Shown one piece after another: positions 49,653 through 58,982 of a DNA stretch of 64,000 nt; the first letter of the stretch is position 1; every line of letters begins with the position of its first letter. The translations under genes and the position numbers were made by a program. The DNA comes from Ktedonobacteraceae bacterium (GTDB lineage: Bacteria; Chloroflexota; Ktedonobacteria; Ktedonobacterales; Ktedonobacteraceae). Under the pieces are notes generated by a model, which was given only the letters and a program-made list of their open reading frames with translations, was not told where the DNA came from and ran no database searches. Location: the NCBI GenBank assembly GCA_035653615.1, contig DASRBN010000001.1:62001-126000 (forward strand), in the 5' to 3' direction.

Positions 49653-49722
49653 CGAACCCGAAAGAGGGCGACTACAAGGGCTGGCATGGGGAGGTGTTTG
49701 GCCTGGCAGCACCCCCTTGGGC

Positions 49723-49792
49723 CCTGTCATTCTGAGTGCAACGAAGAATCCGTGTGCCACCAGAGATTCTTCGCTGCGCTCAGAATGACAGG
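49723..49792. repeat. Imperfect inverted pair of the TTCGCTGCGCTCAG repeat
   Basis: Arms 49723-49750 and 49765-49792 match except for two positions (TGAGTGCAACGAAG against the usual TGAGCGCAGCGAAG), with a 14-bp spacer. It lies in the 387-bp gap 49653-50039 between the two paralogous glycosyltransferase genes. Nothing else was recognised in the gap. Confidence 0.88.
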
Positions 49793-50039
49793 AAAGGGAT
49801 TAGAATGACATGGCCCGGAGCCGAGGATTCCCGATTTTGTTTAGTAAAGCCCATGAATTGAAGTATAGTAATTCACGGATAAATAATTTGGAGAGCAGGA
49901 AGTACCACAACGGGTTACCTGTAGTGTTTGACAGAGTTCTTGATAGTAGGATAGGGAAAATAGTAAGAAAACCGGTGACTACTCAAGATTTCTCGTCGTC
50001 CATAGTGTATGTGCATACAGTGTTTTTAGGAGCAGGATC

Positions 50040-52001
50040 ATGAGGGCAGCAGGCGCTGTCTCTACAGAACAAGCGGTGACTTCCACGACCACTTTGAGTC
50101 GGTCTAGCAGGTTAAAGCTGCTTTATTCTCCTGTATGGCTTTTATGGTTTTGTTTTCTACTCGCGATACTCACGCGGGTCTGGTTGATTGTGCATACAAA
50201 TGGCACTATGGCCGGGGACGAAATGATGGTAGGGCTGCAAGCCGAGCATATTTTGCAGGGCGAGCGCCCTGTCTACTACTACGCCCAGCCGTATATGGGC
50301 AGCCTGGAAGCCTATTTAGCCGCGTTCATCTTTCTGTTTACGGGCCCTGCCGTCTGGGCTATGCGCCTGGAAACCATTCCCATGAGCCTGCTGATGGTCT
50401 ATCTTGCCTGGCGCTTCGCCGGTTCCCTGGCCGAAACCGCGCACCTTTCCAACCGCCTAAAAACGACGTTCATGACCATCGCCGCCCTGGTAGCCGCTTT
50501 CCCACCCCTGTACGACATGGCTGAGGAGATGCGCGTACAGGGAGGGTATATGGAAGCGTTTATCATTATGCTCTGGCTGCTCTTTTGCGCGTTTCGCCTG
50601 ACGCAGCGCCTGAGCCAGCGGGCACCCTTACGCGAGATTGCCTTGCGCTGGGCCGGTATTGGCTTCCTCGTCGGCCTGGGTTTATGGATTGATCCGCTGA
50701 TTGTGTATGCCTGTGCAGCCATCGCGATCTGGATCGGTGGATATTTTATCTTAACGCTGCTCAGGCCGGGTCGCGAGGTTGCCGGACAGTCCTGGCGAGA
50801 TCTCATCGAAGCAGGCATACTCATAGTCTACGCGCTGCCTGCCGCGCTGGTTGGTTTTCTCCCCGGCATCATCTGGGGCCTGCAAAATCATTGGGCGAAT
50901 GTCTTCTACCTGCTCCATGGGGGAACAGCGATCGCGGGCAATCGCCTGGTGATGATCAAGGAAGTGGCGCAACTGTACATCACCTGTATTGTTCCACACA
51001 CGCTAGGCGGGTCCTTGCCGACGCAGCAAGATGTGACAGTAGCGAATCCGCATCTTGTAACCTTCGGGCTGTTTGTTGTTTGCGCGGCTATTGTGCTAAG
51101 CTTAGCCGGGCTTTTATTCGGCGGGCTGCACCCGGTCTTTATGCGCGTCAGGCAGCTTACCCTGCTACCTATGCTCTTCATTTTCTGCGCATCAATTATC
51201 TTCTGCGTCACCCCTAATACTGCCGCCGCGCTCGGAATCGGCCCCAACTCTGTACCGGCGCCGTGCGGTCCTTACGATGGCGCCGGGCGTTACGCGGTGC
51301 CGCTGGTGGACGCGCTGCCATTTCTGATTGCCACGCTCATCATTTTTCCCGGCCTGATCCTGCTCGAAAGGCAGCAGAGGCAATCGAGCCAGGTACCCGA
51401 GCAAGGACAGGAGCCAGCCTTGTCCCTACAGCATACAAATGCCCTGCCTGTGCGTAGATTCGCTTCTTCAAGAAAATTGCTCGCATTCCTCTCAACCGGC
51501 CTGTTAGTAGTGCTGGCCGCCTATTTCGTTTTCCAGGGGATTGCCTACGCGCAGGCCGACCCGAACTATACCTTCCAGGCTACCGGTTGCCGCTCGCGCA
51601 ATCCAACAAACGTTGATCCTATTGTGAACTACCTCAAGAGCGAGCATATTCACTACGTCTGGGCAACCGGTTGGGTTGGGGATCATATCACATTCGAGAC
51701 CGATGGTTCTATTATAGCGACGCAACCGAATGGGCGCATCGTGTCCAACGATGAAGCTTTGTTGCATGCAGATCGTGCCAGTATGCTGCTATTGGACTGG
51801 CACATCGATCCTCACCCTGCTTTCTTGCAGGTGTTAGATGCCAATCATGTCACCTACCGCGTCGCGCGTTTCTACTCCGCTCCTGGCGTTGACGCGGTCA
51901 TTGTAACTCCGCTGAATCGCACTCTTTCACCATCTGACCGCACCTTCGCCAAACTGTTTGGGCGCGTATTTGATCCCTGCCTGCCGGGACAAACTATCTA
52001 A
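50040..52001 (+). CDS. Second GT39/ArnT-like polytopic glycosyltransferase
   Basis: 653 aa with about 12-13 membrane segments. The first outer loop has AGDEMMVGLQAEHI and AQPYMGSLEAYLAAF, matching the paralogue at 47883. A soluble ~130-residue C-terminal domain contains HYVWATGWVGDHITFE, which resembles the C-terminal domain of related transferases. AGGAGCAGGATC precedes the ATG. The pair may build or decorate a surface glycan together with the UDP-glucose dehydrogenase product, but that is only inference. Confidence 0.75.
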   Translation: MRAAGAVSTEQAVTSTTTLSRSSRLKLLYSPVWLLWFCFLLAILTRVWLIVHTNGTMAGDEMMVGLQAEHILQGERPVYYYAQPYMGSLEAYLAAFIFLFTGPAVWAMRLETIPMSLLMVYLAWRFAGSLAETAHLSNRLKTTFMTIAALVAAFPPLYDMAEEMRVQGGYMEAFIIMLWLLFCAFRLTQRLSQRAPLREIALRWAGIGFLVGLGLWIDPLIVYACAAIAIWIGGYFILTLLRPGREVAGQSWRDLIEAGILIVYALPAALVGFLPGIIWGLQNHWANVFYLLHGGTAIAGNRLVMIKEVAQLYITCIVPHTLGGSLPTQQDVTVANPHLVTFGLFVVCAAIVLSLAGLLFGGLHPVFMRVRQLTLLPMLFIFCASIIFCVTPNTAAALGIGPNSVPAPCGPYDGAGRYAVPLVDALPFLIATLIIFPGLILLERQQRQSSQVPEQGQEPALSLQHTNALPVRRFASSRKLLAFLSTGLLVVLAAYFVFQGIAYAQADPNYTFQATGCRSRNPTNVDPIVNYLKSEHIHYVWATGWVGDHITFETDGSIIATQPNGRIVSNDEALLHADRASMLLLDWHIDPHPAFLQVLDANHVTYRVARFYSAPGVDAVIVTPLNRTLSPSDRTFAKLFGRVFDPCLPGQTI

Positions 52002-52129
52002 TTTCAGGGGAATGTCCGCAAAGACCTGGTGTGGTAAAGGTTCTTCTACCGCTACAACTCCTTGCTGTCTATCCAGATGGTAACGAGTCTATCATTTACA
52101 GCATGACCTGATCTTTCACTTCCCGTTTT

Positions 52130-52483
52130 CTACTTCTCGCCTTGCAGCCTGCGTCGACGTTGTTCGGGACTCCAGCGCGTTAGCAATAAGGTTTCGCCGT
52201 CATTTTTTTGTTCGTAGTAAACGATCGCGACATCAAAGTCCGTCTGATAACCGAGATGCACGTAATCGGGGCTCTCAGCGCATTGCAGCCACTCCGCCAG
52301 CTTCTTCTGTGCGCATTCTTCACACAGATAGCTAAAGACAGGCCGGTTCTGTTCATCCTGCTGTTCGTACTCGAAGGCCGGTGTCTTCTGCTTACATCTC
52401 TGGCAGGTACGGTCCCACAAGTTCTGGTTTCTGGTATATCGACTCAGGCTCCAGATAACGACTCCACCTGGTATCCGTCTCAT
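52130..52483 (-). CDS. Small protein with two CxxC pairs, unknown function
   Basis: 117 aa. CQRCKQKTPAFEYE and LCEECAQKKLAEWL form a likely zinc-binding treble-clef or ribbon in the middle. The flanks have no pattern I recognise. AAGGAG lies eight bases before the ATG. First of several small unassigned genes between 52 and 55 kb, an accessory-looking stretch with little overlap to known families. Confidence 0.65.
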   Translation of the reverse strand: MRRIPGGVVIWSLSRYTRNQNLWDRTCQRCKQKTPAFEYEQQDEQNRPVFSYLCEECAQKKLAEWLQCAESPDYVHLGYQTDFDVAIVYYEQKNDGETLLLTRWSPEQRRRRLQGEK

Positions 52484-53054
52484 CGCTTACTCCTTTTCTG
52501 TGAAAGAGCCTCTCTGTACCGATTGTTCGGTGTTCCTCATCTTTTCGGCAGATTGGCACGCATCTGTATCATCCGACCATACGTCTGCCTCAACAGAGGG
52601 AGTATGACGAGAAGGAGAGATACATCACCGTGTGGTGCATTTCATGAGAGACTGACGAGAAGAAAATGGAGACAATACTGGAAGCTGGCCCACTGTTTCG
52701 ACAATGAGATTGCTTGTTCACCTCACTTTTCCCGAAACGCCTACCAGTTTCGTCACAACACGTTCTCAACATGAAGATAGTATACCATAAAAAGTGGATG
52801 ATCTGGCGGCTGAAAACCAGGTCACCCGCTTCTTTCGAAGCCAGAGAGACCGGTGGGAGCCAACCCGAACAACGATTTCACAGGACAGGGTAGGAAAAAT
52901 CGGATTCTCACAGGCGGAAAGTATGCTTTTGGGGGGGAGATGTGATATACTTGCACATGCTGTATGGTGCATTGTCGCTATGAGTAGGATGTCTATTGGA
53001 AGCTGCGCAATACAGGAGTGTATACCGGGCTTGAAGCCTGGGAATAGAGAAAGT
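52484..53054 (+). promoter_or_regulatory. 571-bp gap with an extended -10 before the zinc-ribbon gene
   Basis: No gene supported here. TATACT at 52946-52951 with TGA before it forms an extended -10; the predicted leader to 53055 is about 97 nt. On the minus strand a TATACT box near 52772 points to the left, but no convincing gene follows within 250 bp. Confidence 0.5.
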
Positions 53055-53405
53055 ATGATGGAATTTACCGACCGCATCTTGTATTGCCGCGACTGTAATC
53101 AGGAATTTACCTTCACGGCTGGCGAACAGGAATTTTTCGAGAGCCGGGGCCTCACCAATGCGCCGAGTCGTTGCCCCTCGTGCCGTGCCGCGCGCAAGCA
53201 GTCAGGTGGCGGACGTTCAAATAGAGGGCAGGGGACAGGGTATCGCGAACGCGAATCACGCCCCATGTATACTATTACCTGTGCCAGTTGTGGCAATGAG
53301 GCACAGGTTCCTTTCCAGCCACGCGATGACCGGCCCGTTTATTGTAGCGATTGTTATCGCCCGCAAGATTCTGGCCGCTCCCACAACCAGCACGAGCGCT
53401 GGTAA
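53055..53405 (+). CDS. Double zinc-ribbon protein (CxxC-x-CxxC type)
   Basis: 116 aa. LYCRDCNQEFTFTAGEQEFF and RCPSCRAARK form the first ribbon, the 'probable zinc-ribbon' domain seen in many environmental bacteria. TCASCGNEAQVPFQP and VYCSDCYRP form the second, typical of the CxxC_CxxC_SSSS-like group. A Gly/Arg/Ser linker joins them. Function is not known; nucleic-acid binding is plausible. It lies five bases before rpsU, so the two are likely cotranscribed, which hints at a link to the ribosome. Confidence 0.82.
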   Translation: MMEFTDRILYCRDCNQEFTFTAGEQEFFESRGLTNAPSRCPSCRAARKQSGGGRSNRGQGTGYRERESRPMYTITCASCGNEAQVPFQPRDDRPVYCSDCYRPQDSGRSHNQHERW

Positions 53406-53410
53406 TCGTC

Positions 53411-53593
53411 ATGAGTCACATTCACATCAATCCCGGGGACTCCTTTGAGATAGCACTCAAACGATTCAACCGCAAAGTACAGGAAGCCGGGATCCTGGCG
53501 GAGTCGCGCCGCCGCAGGCACTATGAAAGCCCGCAGGTACGCCGCAAGCGGAAAGCAGAGGCACAGCGTCGCAGGCGTCGTCGCTCTCGTTAA
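53411..53593 (+). CDS. rpsU: 30S ribosomal protein S21
   Basis: 60 aa. SFEIALKRFNRKVQEAGIL and ESRRRRHYESPQVRRKRK are the S21 pattern, ending in a run of Arg. S21 helps base-pairing between the 16S 3' end and mRNA. The ATG is five bases after the stop of the zinc-ribbon gene. I took the short form; the upstream extension of the frame overlaps that gene. Confidence 0.92.
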   Translation: MSHIHINPGDSFEIALKRFNRKVQEAGILAESRRRRHYESPQVRRKRKAEAQRRRRRRSR

Positions 53594-53605
53594 TTCTATT
53601 CACTT

Positions 53606-53647
53606 CAGCGAGAAGCAGCTGGCCGATGCGCCAGCCGCTTCTCGCTG
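53606..53647. terminator. Long hairpin between rpsU and the converging gene
   Basis: CAGCGAGAAGCAGCTGGC (53606-53623) pairs with GCCAGCCGCTTCTCGCTG (53630-53647) with one mismatch and a 6-base loop. No T-run follows on either side. Probable shared terminator of two converging genes. Confidence 0.65.
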
Positions 53648-53656
53648 TCTGCCGCC

Positions 53657-54058
53657 TCACTCTTGCTCAGACCTCGCATCGATAAGCCGGACGATGGAAA
53701 GAATTTCCCTGCTGCTCTGCTCGCTGAGTTCCTGGCCGTGCGCCGAGTAGAGCGCCTTACGATAATCCCCCTCGATCTCTACGATTCTCACCTCAAGTTG
53801 CTCCCTTTCCAGGAGTTCAATGTAGGCGGTAGCTCCTGCCTCAGAGCGAGTAAAAGCAATCTCTCTTGCTGCCGCGTTGCGGTAGGTATGCTCACCTGTC
53901 ACTCGGATGGAGAGGTGTGCAGATGCCATCAGATGGCTGATGCTACACGCCACTTCATAGAGGTAGCTCTTCGCTTCTCGTGATCGTTCCCGTAAGATAC
54001 ATTCATAGGAGATCTGAATCATGGGTTTAGTGTTGACACCATTCGTTGGTGCTGGCAT
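53657..54058 (-). CDS. Unknown protein, 133 aa
   Basis: Not recognised. It reads as an alpha/beta or all-helix soluble protein with a Glu/Arg-rich second half (YIELLEREQLEVRIVEIEGDYRKALY in parts) and no signal or TM. AAAGGAA sits about nine bases before the ATG. Together with the next two minus-strand genes it forms a group of short unassigned proteins. Confidence 0.6.
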   Translation of the reverse strand: MPAPTNGVNTKPMIQISYECILRERSREAKSYLYEVACSISHLMASAHLSIRVTGEHTYRNAAAREIAFTRSEAGATAYIELLEREQLEVRIVEIEGDYRKALYSAHGQELSEQSSREILSIVRLIDARSEQE

Positions 54059-54207
54059 GGAAATGATTCCTTTCTTGACTTAAAACCGGTTGGAGAGGAC
54101 GTTTCCACGAAGAAGCAGCCTGCCATGTGCTTCTTCATGGAAAAACAGCAAGGTCCTTGTATCAGAAGACCATATTGAAGTAATACAAGGCGAGCAACAA
54201 GAAGCCA

Positions 54208-54444
54208 TCAGATGTGAACGCGGCAATAGCGTCCTATCTTCTCCCACACCCTCTGGTCTGGAAACAAGCCATCTTTGTGCTCTGGCACTAAGCTTCCCCG
54301 TTGAATGAGCAATCGGCAGTTATCGCGATGAGATCTTTCACTCAAGGTCGTACCAGGAAACACCTCTTGCACGTAATGGTATCCCTGGCCATTGGTGCGC
54401 CCAATCCATATCCCTTCTGTCTGGTCTAAGGTCGGTAGTGCCAT
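54208..54444 (-). CDS. Unknown small protein, 78 aa
   Basis: Not recognised. The sequence (LPTLDQTEGIWIGRTNGQGY, then LPEHKDGLFPDQRVWEKIG-like tail) looks like a real folded peptide with Trp/Tyr/Gly, but the gene is short and the ribosome site weak (GATGAGATAAAAAC). It could be part of a larger decayed gene. Confidence 0.4.
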   Translation of the reverse strand: MALPTLDQTEGIWIGRTNGQGYHYVQEVFPGTTLSERSHRDNCRLLIQRGSLVPEHKDGLFPDQRVWEKIGRYCRVHI

Positions 54445-54557
54445 GTTTTTATCTCATCTTTCAATTATCTAAGCCCTATCGCATAAAGACGAAAATGCCT
54501 CCTCAAGACATGAAGCCTTCAACAAGGTTCCCTGCTATTTGTAGATGTGCTATGGAA

Positions 54558-55028
54558 TCACGCGTGAGGAATCGTCTTTGTCCTCAATTCATCGCTGCGC
54601 TGGCGAGCGGGAGCGCGTCTCTGGCGCAGATAGTAGGCAAGATGGGCATTAAAGGTCGAACCATCTCCCCATTCAGGATATAGCGCATGAAGTGACTGAA
54701 AGGCAAGGGCAATCACGACGTGGGCAAATTGCTTGCCATCCATCTCACTTAACAAGCGGCGGAGATGAGATGGCGAAGGCGCAGACCAGTACTCAGCCAT
54801 CTCTGGCTCGGCTTCGGGGTTAGAGCGATAGGAAGGCTGTCCGGTTTCTGCGCAAAGCCGCTGATATCCCAGTACAAGCCATATCTCTTCCTGTGGATCA
54901 GGAGAGCCTGCCGGTGCTTCTCTCCCTGGCCCCCACTGCTCGATGGTGTGTAGAAGGTCGTCATCAGAGAGCGCAAGCAAATCAATCTGGACTTGTTTGA
55001 CAAAGGACTGAGCTGAATATCCCATCAT
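54558..55028 (-). CDS. Unknown protein, ~156 aa
   Basis: Not recognised. The first half is helical and acidic (VQIDLLALSDDDLLHTIEQW). The second half contains EMDGKQFAHVVIALAFQSLHAL, again helical. No signal peptide. I took the ATG at 55028; an in-frame TTG at 55049 would add seven residues. The reading frame is long enough and its composition regular enough to be coding. Confidence 0.6.
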   Translation of the reverse strand: MMGYSAQSFVKQVQIDLLALSDDDLLHTIEQWGPGREAPAGSPDPQEEIWLVLGYQRLCAETGQPSYRSNPEAEPEMAEYWSAPSPSHLRRLLSEMDGKQFAHVVIALAFQSLHALYPEWGDGSTFNAHLAYYLRQRRAPARQRSDELRTKTIPHA

Positions 55029-55379
55029 GAATGAATGCTTTCTGTTCAATCATCGAGAACCAATACGGTGAACTGTGTATACACGTTACCAGGGCCAGAG
55101 AAGAAGGTCTTTGAAAAGAGTAATCCGTGCATGATCTCTCACATCCTTTTTGAGGAGGAGAATGGCTCATGTGCTTCAGCAAATTGATAGCTCATATATT
55201 TTTCCTTCTTCGGGAAACGAAATGCTTTCCCTCAATTATATTATGTCACATATCACGTTCTCATACATGCGAAGAACGCAAAGTCAGCTTCCTACTGAGG
55301 CAAATACGCGAAATGAGGCCGGATGTCGCTGGACACCTTTTTCCACTAGCGCGAAACATTTGGAGAGACTCACTTCTGG
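55029..55379. other. Intergenic gap before dtd
   Basis: About 350 bp in which I see no gene with support. It is lower in GC than the surroundings. Short open frames on the plus strand overlap the dtd end and have poor composition. Confidence 0.5.
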
Positions 55380-55823
55380 CTATTCCTTTGTATCAAGCCA
55401 GATGGTGACCGGACCGTCATTCAGCAATTCAACGTGCATATGCGCGCCGAAGATACCTTCGGCGACCCGCAGTCCATGAGCAGCGATGGCTTCTTTGAAG
55501 CGTTCGACCAGTGGCACCGCCAGCGATGGTGAGGCCGCACCTGTGAAGCTGGGACGCCGCCCTCTACGCGTATCGGCATACAGGGTAAACTGTGAGATAA
55601 CCAGAGCTTCGCCACCGATATCAAGTAGTGACAGGTTCATCTTCCCTTGATCGTCGCTAAAAATACGAAGATGAACGATTTTGTCAGCCAGGGTTTTCAC
55701 CTCCATCTCACTATCATTCTGCCCGACACCAAGCAGGATCAGCAGCCCCTGACCGATCTGGCCCACCAGCTTTTCGTCTACGGTGACACTGGCATGGCTT
55801 ACTCGTTGCAATATGGCTCGCAT
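55380..55823 (-). CDS. dtd: D-aminoacyl-tRNA deacylase
   Basis: 147 aa. [16 protein letters not shown] starts it. The active-site motifs are [21 protein letters not shown] (SQFTL) and [14 protein letters not shown] (NxGPVT, with the cis Gly-Pro that rejects L-amino acids). It removes D-amino acids from mischarged tRNA. GAGGATGATAGT precedes the ATG. Normal length. Confidence 0.97.
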   Translation of the reverse strand: MRAILQRVSHASVTVDEKLVGQIGQGLLILLGVGQNDSEMEVKTLADKIVHLRIFSDDQGKMNLSLLDIGGEALVISQFTLYADTRRGRRPSFTGAASPSLAVPLVERFKEAIAAHGLRVAEGIFGAHMHVELLNDGPVTIWLDTKE

Positions 55824-55891
55824 ACTATCATCCTCTAGCTTTTTATTTTCTCCAGTGTAGCACCGGCGAATGAATGCAGCAATGATAGTTT

Positions 55892-57574
55892 CTACCCGCC
55901 CTTACCGGTCGCCAGGCCATAGAAAAGTAGAATAGTGGCAGCGAACATGACGAGCGCGGTCAGCACCATACCGATATTCGTAATCAGGTTCAGGCGGTGT
56001 TCGCCCATAATTTTACGGTTGTTGCCGATAATGATCAGGTACACGACCAGCGGCGGCGCTAATACGCCATTGAGGACGTTGGCCCAGAACATCAGCTGGA
56101 TGGGGTCTATGCGCAAAAATGCGATACCGATGCTGATAATACTACAGGCAGATAGAATCAGGTAAAACCCCTCGTTTTGCCAGGGCTTCTTCGAGAGTCC
56201 CGCCGGCCAGCCAAATGTGCCCGCTATGGCATACGAAGTGCTGGCCAGCAGAACGGGGATGGCCACAATGCCCGCGCCGATAAAGCCGATAGCGAAAAGA
56301 TATTCGGCAAATGGGCCGAGCAAGGGCTGCAAGGCTTTCGCGGCATCTGCCGCCGTCTGAATACCTTGATGATGCGCGTAGAGTGTAGCGGCGGTACACA
56401 CGATGATAAAGAATGAGACCAGGTTGCCACTGACCACACCGCTCGCAATATCCAGGCCGGCTTCGCGCAGTTGCTTTCTGGTCGAGCCTGTGCGTTTCTC
56501 CTCTTTCTCGCCCTGCACCTGCCAGAACATCGTATAGGGTGAGATAGTCGCGCCAAGCAGGGCTACGGCGCTGCTGATGCTGGCGAATCCGAAGTCGATC
56601 TGTGGCACAAAGGTATGTAGCAGCACAGCGCCCCAATTGGCTCCTGAAAAAATGGCCGTGATGATGTAGACGACAAAGACGAGGCTCATAGCGATGAAGA
56701 TCTTTTTCAGCGCCTCAAAGTTGCGGTAGACGGTAATGTACCACAAGCTGGCCCCGACAGGCAGCACGAACCAGATCCAGGAGATGTGTGTAATCAACTC
56801 CAGGCCGCTGCCTACGGCGACGAGGTCGGCAGCGATCAAGGCCATATTCGCCAGGATGAGAATACAGGCAGCGATGATAGCAACGCCCCGGCTGTAATGC
56901 TCCCGCAGCACGTCGGCCAGTCCCTTTTGAGTGACGCGGCCTACTTTGGCGCACGCGAATTGCACCGATTGATAGAGTGGGGTCGAGAGGAGCAACAACC
57001 ACAAATGGGCATAGCCGTTTGTCGCTCCATCTACCGAATAGGAAGTGACAGCCGAGGAGTCATTGCCCGCCATCCCGCTCAAGAAACCAGGGCCAAGCAC
57101 GCGCAAGAAGATATTGCGACTACCTCTGGTCGAAGCCGGCGCCTGCTCCTCGTCAGCGGGTGGCGGCGGACTGGCTTCCAATTCGCGTAGACCCTCAGCG
57201 GTAGGAATCGTTCGCTCTACACGGTCAAGAATGTCTTCTTTATGCCGCTTTTCGGGGGCAAGGGCCTCTTCTCCGACAGGCGCCAGGTCGGCAATTTCCT
57301 GTTTGCCGGCATCGACGATCACCTTGCCCGGTTGCCCGTTTGTGCCAGGCTCCTGCTCGACCGCTTGAACGCGGTCGGCAGGAATTTCGAGTTTTTTCTT
57401 GAAGACAACGCCCTTCTCGACCTCAAATTTCTTGACGTTGCCTTGCCGGTCTTCAACCACACCGGTGACCTTCGGCTTGCTGACATCGTCTTCGCCGAGA
57501 TCACCCTTGGTTGCCTCCACCACCATCCCAGCCTCGATATCCTGCTCCGGGTCAGGACGTTGTTTTTTCGCCAT
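55892..57574 (-). CDS. NRAMP-superfamily metal transporter with N-terminal soluble extension
   Basis: 560 aa. About 150 hydrophilic residues precede an 11-12 TM core. The extension contains [27 protein letters not shown] (in parts), which has the look of a PRC-barrel or small beta-barrel, then an acidic Pro-rich linker. In TM1 the NRAMP metal motif DPGN is replaced by [12 protein letters not shown], and the TM6 region has [10 protein letters not shown] in place of MPHN. This fits the divergent DPSG-like NRAMP group in many soil bacteria; ion choice is unclear. AAAGG lies upstream. The core order and [10 protein letters not shown] start support the superfamily. Confidence 0.82.
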   Translation of the reverse strand: MAKKQRPDPEQDIEAGMVVEATKGDLGEDDVSKPKVTGVVEDRQGNVKKFEVEKGVVFKKKLEIPADRVQAVEQEPGTNGQPGKVIVDAGKQEIADLAPVGEEALAPEKRHKEDILDRVERTIPTAEGLRELEASPPPPADEEQAPASTRGSRNIFLRVLGPGFLSGMAGNDSSAVTSYSVDGATNGYAHLWLLLLSTPLYQSVQFACAKVGRVTQKGLADVLREHYSRGVAIIAACILILANMALIAADLVAVGSGLELITHISWIWFVLPVGASLWYITVYRNFEALKKIFIAMSLVFVVYIITAIFSGANWGAVLLHTFVPQIDFGFASISSAVALLGATISPYTMFWQVQGEKEEKRTGSTRKQLREAGLDIASGVVSGNLVSFFIIVCTAATLYAHHQGIQTAADAAKALQPLLGPFAEYLFAIGFIGAGIVAIPVLLASTSYAIAGTFGWPAGLSKKPWQNEGFYLILSACSIISIGIAFLRIDPIQLMFWANVLNGVLAPPLVVYLIIIGNNRKIMGEHRLNLITNIGMVLTALVMFAATILLFYGLATGKGG

Positions 57575-57925
57575 AGAAACCTTTTATTTTGTATGTTTGT
57601 TTCATGAAGCGAGAACCTCCTGGAGGGCGACCGCCAGGGTATGCCCTTACCATGTTTTCGGCTATATCTAAGGCAACCAGAGACACAGCCCTGGAGGGCG
57701 ATCACCAGGGTACGCCCTTACTATATCTCCGCTTCATACTATTCATAAATAGCCGCTATATGGAGCACGTTATACAAAAGGAAAAGGTTACATTGGCTGT
57801 TCTCTTGCCTTCACACCATCCTGAAATTGTATCGAACAGCATGTGATCGCGAAGGTGTGAAGGCAATTTTTGCGGCGAAGGCAAGCGAGTAGAGGCCCGT
57901 GGAGGGCGGCCACAAGGGGACGTAC
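57575..57925. repeat. Repeat-rich gap: two 32-bp direct repeats 71 bp apart
   Basis: CCTGGAGGGCGACCGCCAGG starts the unit at 57619-57650, repeated at 57690-57721 with three differences; each unit ends GCCCTTAC and is partly palindromic (CCTGG ... CCAGG). A related string, GTGGAGGGCGGCCACAAGG, is at about 57900. No gene is supported in these 351 bp. Confidence 0.75.
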
Positions 57926-58693
57926 CTACCTTGGGTTTTGCGCGTACTTCACGATGCCCAGCAAAACGGGCAGATTAGGCACTTCCGTCACCTTCACCCT
58001 TGCGAAGTTTGAATTCTGCCCAATCTGTTTGACGATGAGGAAGCCGCGTTGCAGGATGATCGGCTGTATCATGTTCCAGGGAAGGACGCCTCTGCCATTG
58101 CCAATGCCCTGGTAATTGACGGTCAAGGGGCCAAAGGATAGGGTATTTCCGGCTTTAAAGGCTTGCAGTGCCTGGGGCATGTGACGCCTGACCACCTCTG
58201 ATTGCACCGTCGATCCAAGCGTATTTATATACTGGATGGTGTTGCTAATTTTGAACCTCGCGCCATCGCTGCGCACCAGCGTGAGCGTATAGGAGACCGT
58301 GCCATAACTACCTTTACGCGAGATGAAGAAGACCTGCGCGACCTGGTCATAGCGGATGACATCCAGCGCTTTGCCTTTGGCGCGTATCAAACCCTCAGTG
58401 AAGGTGTAGACGCGCAAATTGGCGTCTATTATCCCCCTGATCGCATAAACGAGGGCCACAAAAGGAAGCGCGACGAACACATAGACAATCCAGCCTGTTT
58501 GAAGGATTGCGATAAGGATTGCGATATCGACAACGATGGCCACAATGGTCATGCCGATAATAAAGAGTGGATTGGTAAAACGAGGCTTGTAGACCCCCGT
58601 CAATGCTCCCAAATTGTAGATACCGGCCTGCTGCTGCACTTCGAATGGTAAAGGTTGCTGAAAGGTGTTTGTCTGTAATGGTTGTTGGATCAC
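57926..58693 (-). CDS. DUF6585/PH-like membrane protein
   Basis: 255 aa. A Gln-rich N-terminus is followed by two membrane segments (about residues 45-67 and 70-90). A soluble part includes NLRVYTFTEGLIRAKGKALDVIRYDQVAQVF, a PH-like beta pattern where the 'glycine-loop' strand asks about cell-surface-like helices, and a C-terminal KVTEVPNLPVLLG. The GTG start at 58693 is set by a perfect AGGAGG five bases upstream; the longer open frame would read through that site. Function unknown; such proteins are frequent in Ktedonobacteria-like genomes by recollection. Confidence 0.75.
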   Translation of the reverse strand: MIQQPLQTNTFQQPLPFEVQQQAGIYNLGALTGVYKPRFTNPLFIIGMTIVAIVVDIAILIAILQTGWIVYVFVALPFVALVYAIRGIIDANLRVYTFTEGLIRAKGKALDVIRYDQVAQVFFISRKGSYGTVSYTLTLVRSDGARFKISNTIQYINTLGSTVQSEVVRRHMPQALQAFKAGNTLSFGPLTVNYQGIGNGRGVLPWNMIQPIILQRGFLIVKQIGQNSNFARVKVTEVPNLPVLLGIVKYAQNPR

Positions 58694-58781
58694 AGCATCC
58701 TCCTTTTTTTTCCTGGACAGGCCCAGGGCACTGTCCCTCCTTTTAGATGTTTGAAGATTCCTCTGGAATAAGCTAATGAAG

Positions 58782-58810
58782 AGTGTAGCTAAACTGGTCG
58801 GTGTTGTCAA
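58782..58810 (-). promoter_or_regulatory. Promoter for the PH-like membrane protein gene
   Basis: On the minus strand TTGACA (58810-58805), 17-bp spacer, TACACT (58787-58782). Leader about 80 nt. Confidence 0.8.
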
Positions 58811-58847
58811 TTTTTCCCAGGTTTTTTTGATAGAGGTAATGGACGCG

Positions 58848-58982
58848 GGGCCGATGAATCGGCGCTGGGCGCGATCAATCGGCCCCTACGGACGTTGTGC
58901 CTGAATAGCCACTGTTAGCTGCTTTTTGCGAGCGCGAGCAGGTATCAATCGGCCCCTACGGACGTTGTGTCTGAATAGCCAC
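58848..58982. repeat. Dispersed palindromic element plus 39-bp direct duplication at the acpS 3' end
   Basis: A full element copy (GGGGCCGATGAATCGGCG to CGGCCCCTACGG) is at 58848-58891. Bases 58874-58912 are repeated at 58944-58982 with one difference, offset 70 bp. The second copy holds the last codons and the stop (TAG, 58958-58956) of acpS. Confidence 0.85.

Noticed and set aside
52590-52772. 60-aa minus-strand frame next to a TATACT box
   Set aside because: Composition looks non-coding and there is no ribosome site.
57619-57721. Two 32-bp direct repeats as a possible mini-CRISPR
   Set aside because: Only two diverged units with internal palindromes and no cas genes; fits the dispersed repeat families better.
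58694-58810. Longer start for the PH-like membrane protein
   Set aside because: The promoter -10 lies in that stretch, and AGGAGG five bases before the GTG at 58693 sets the start.
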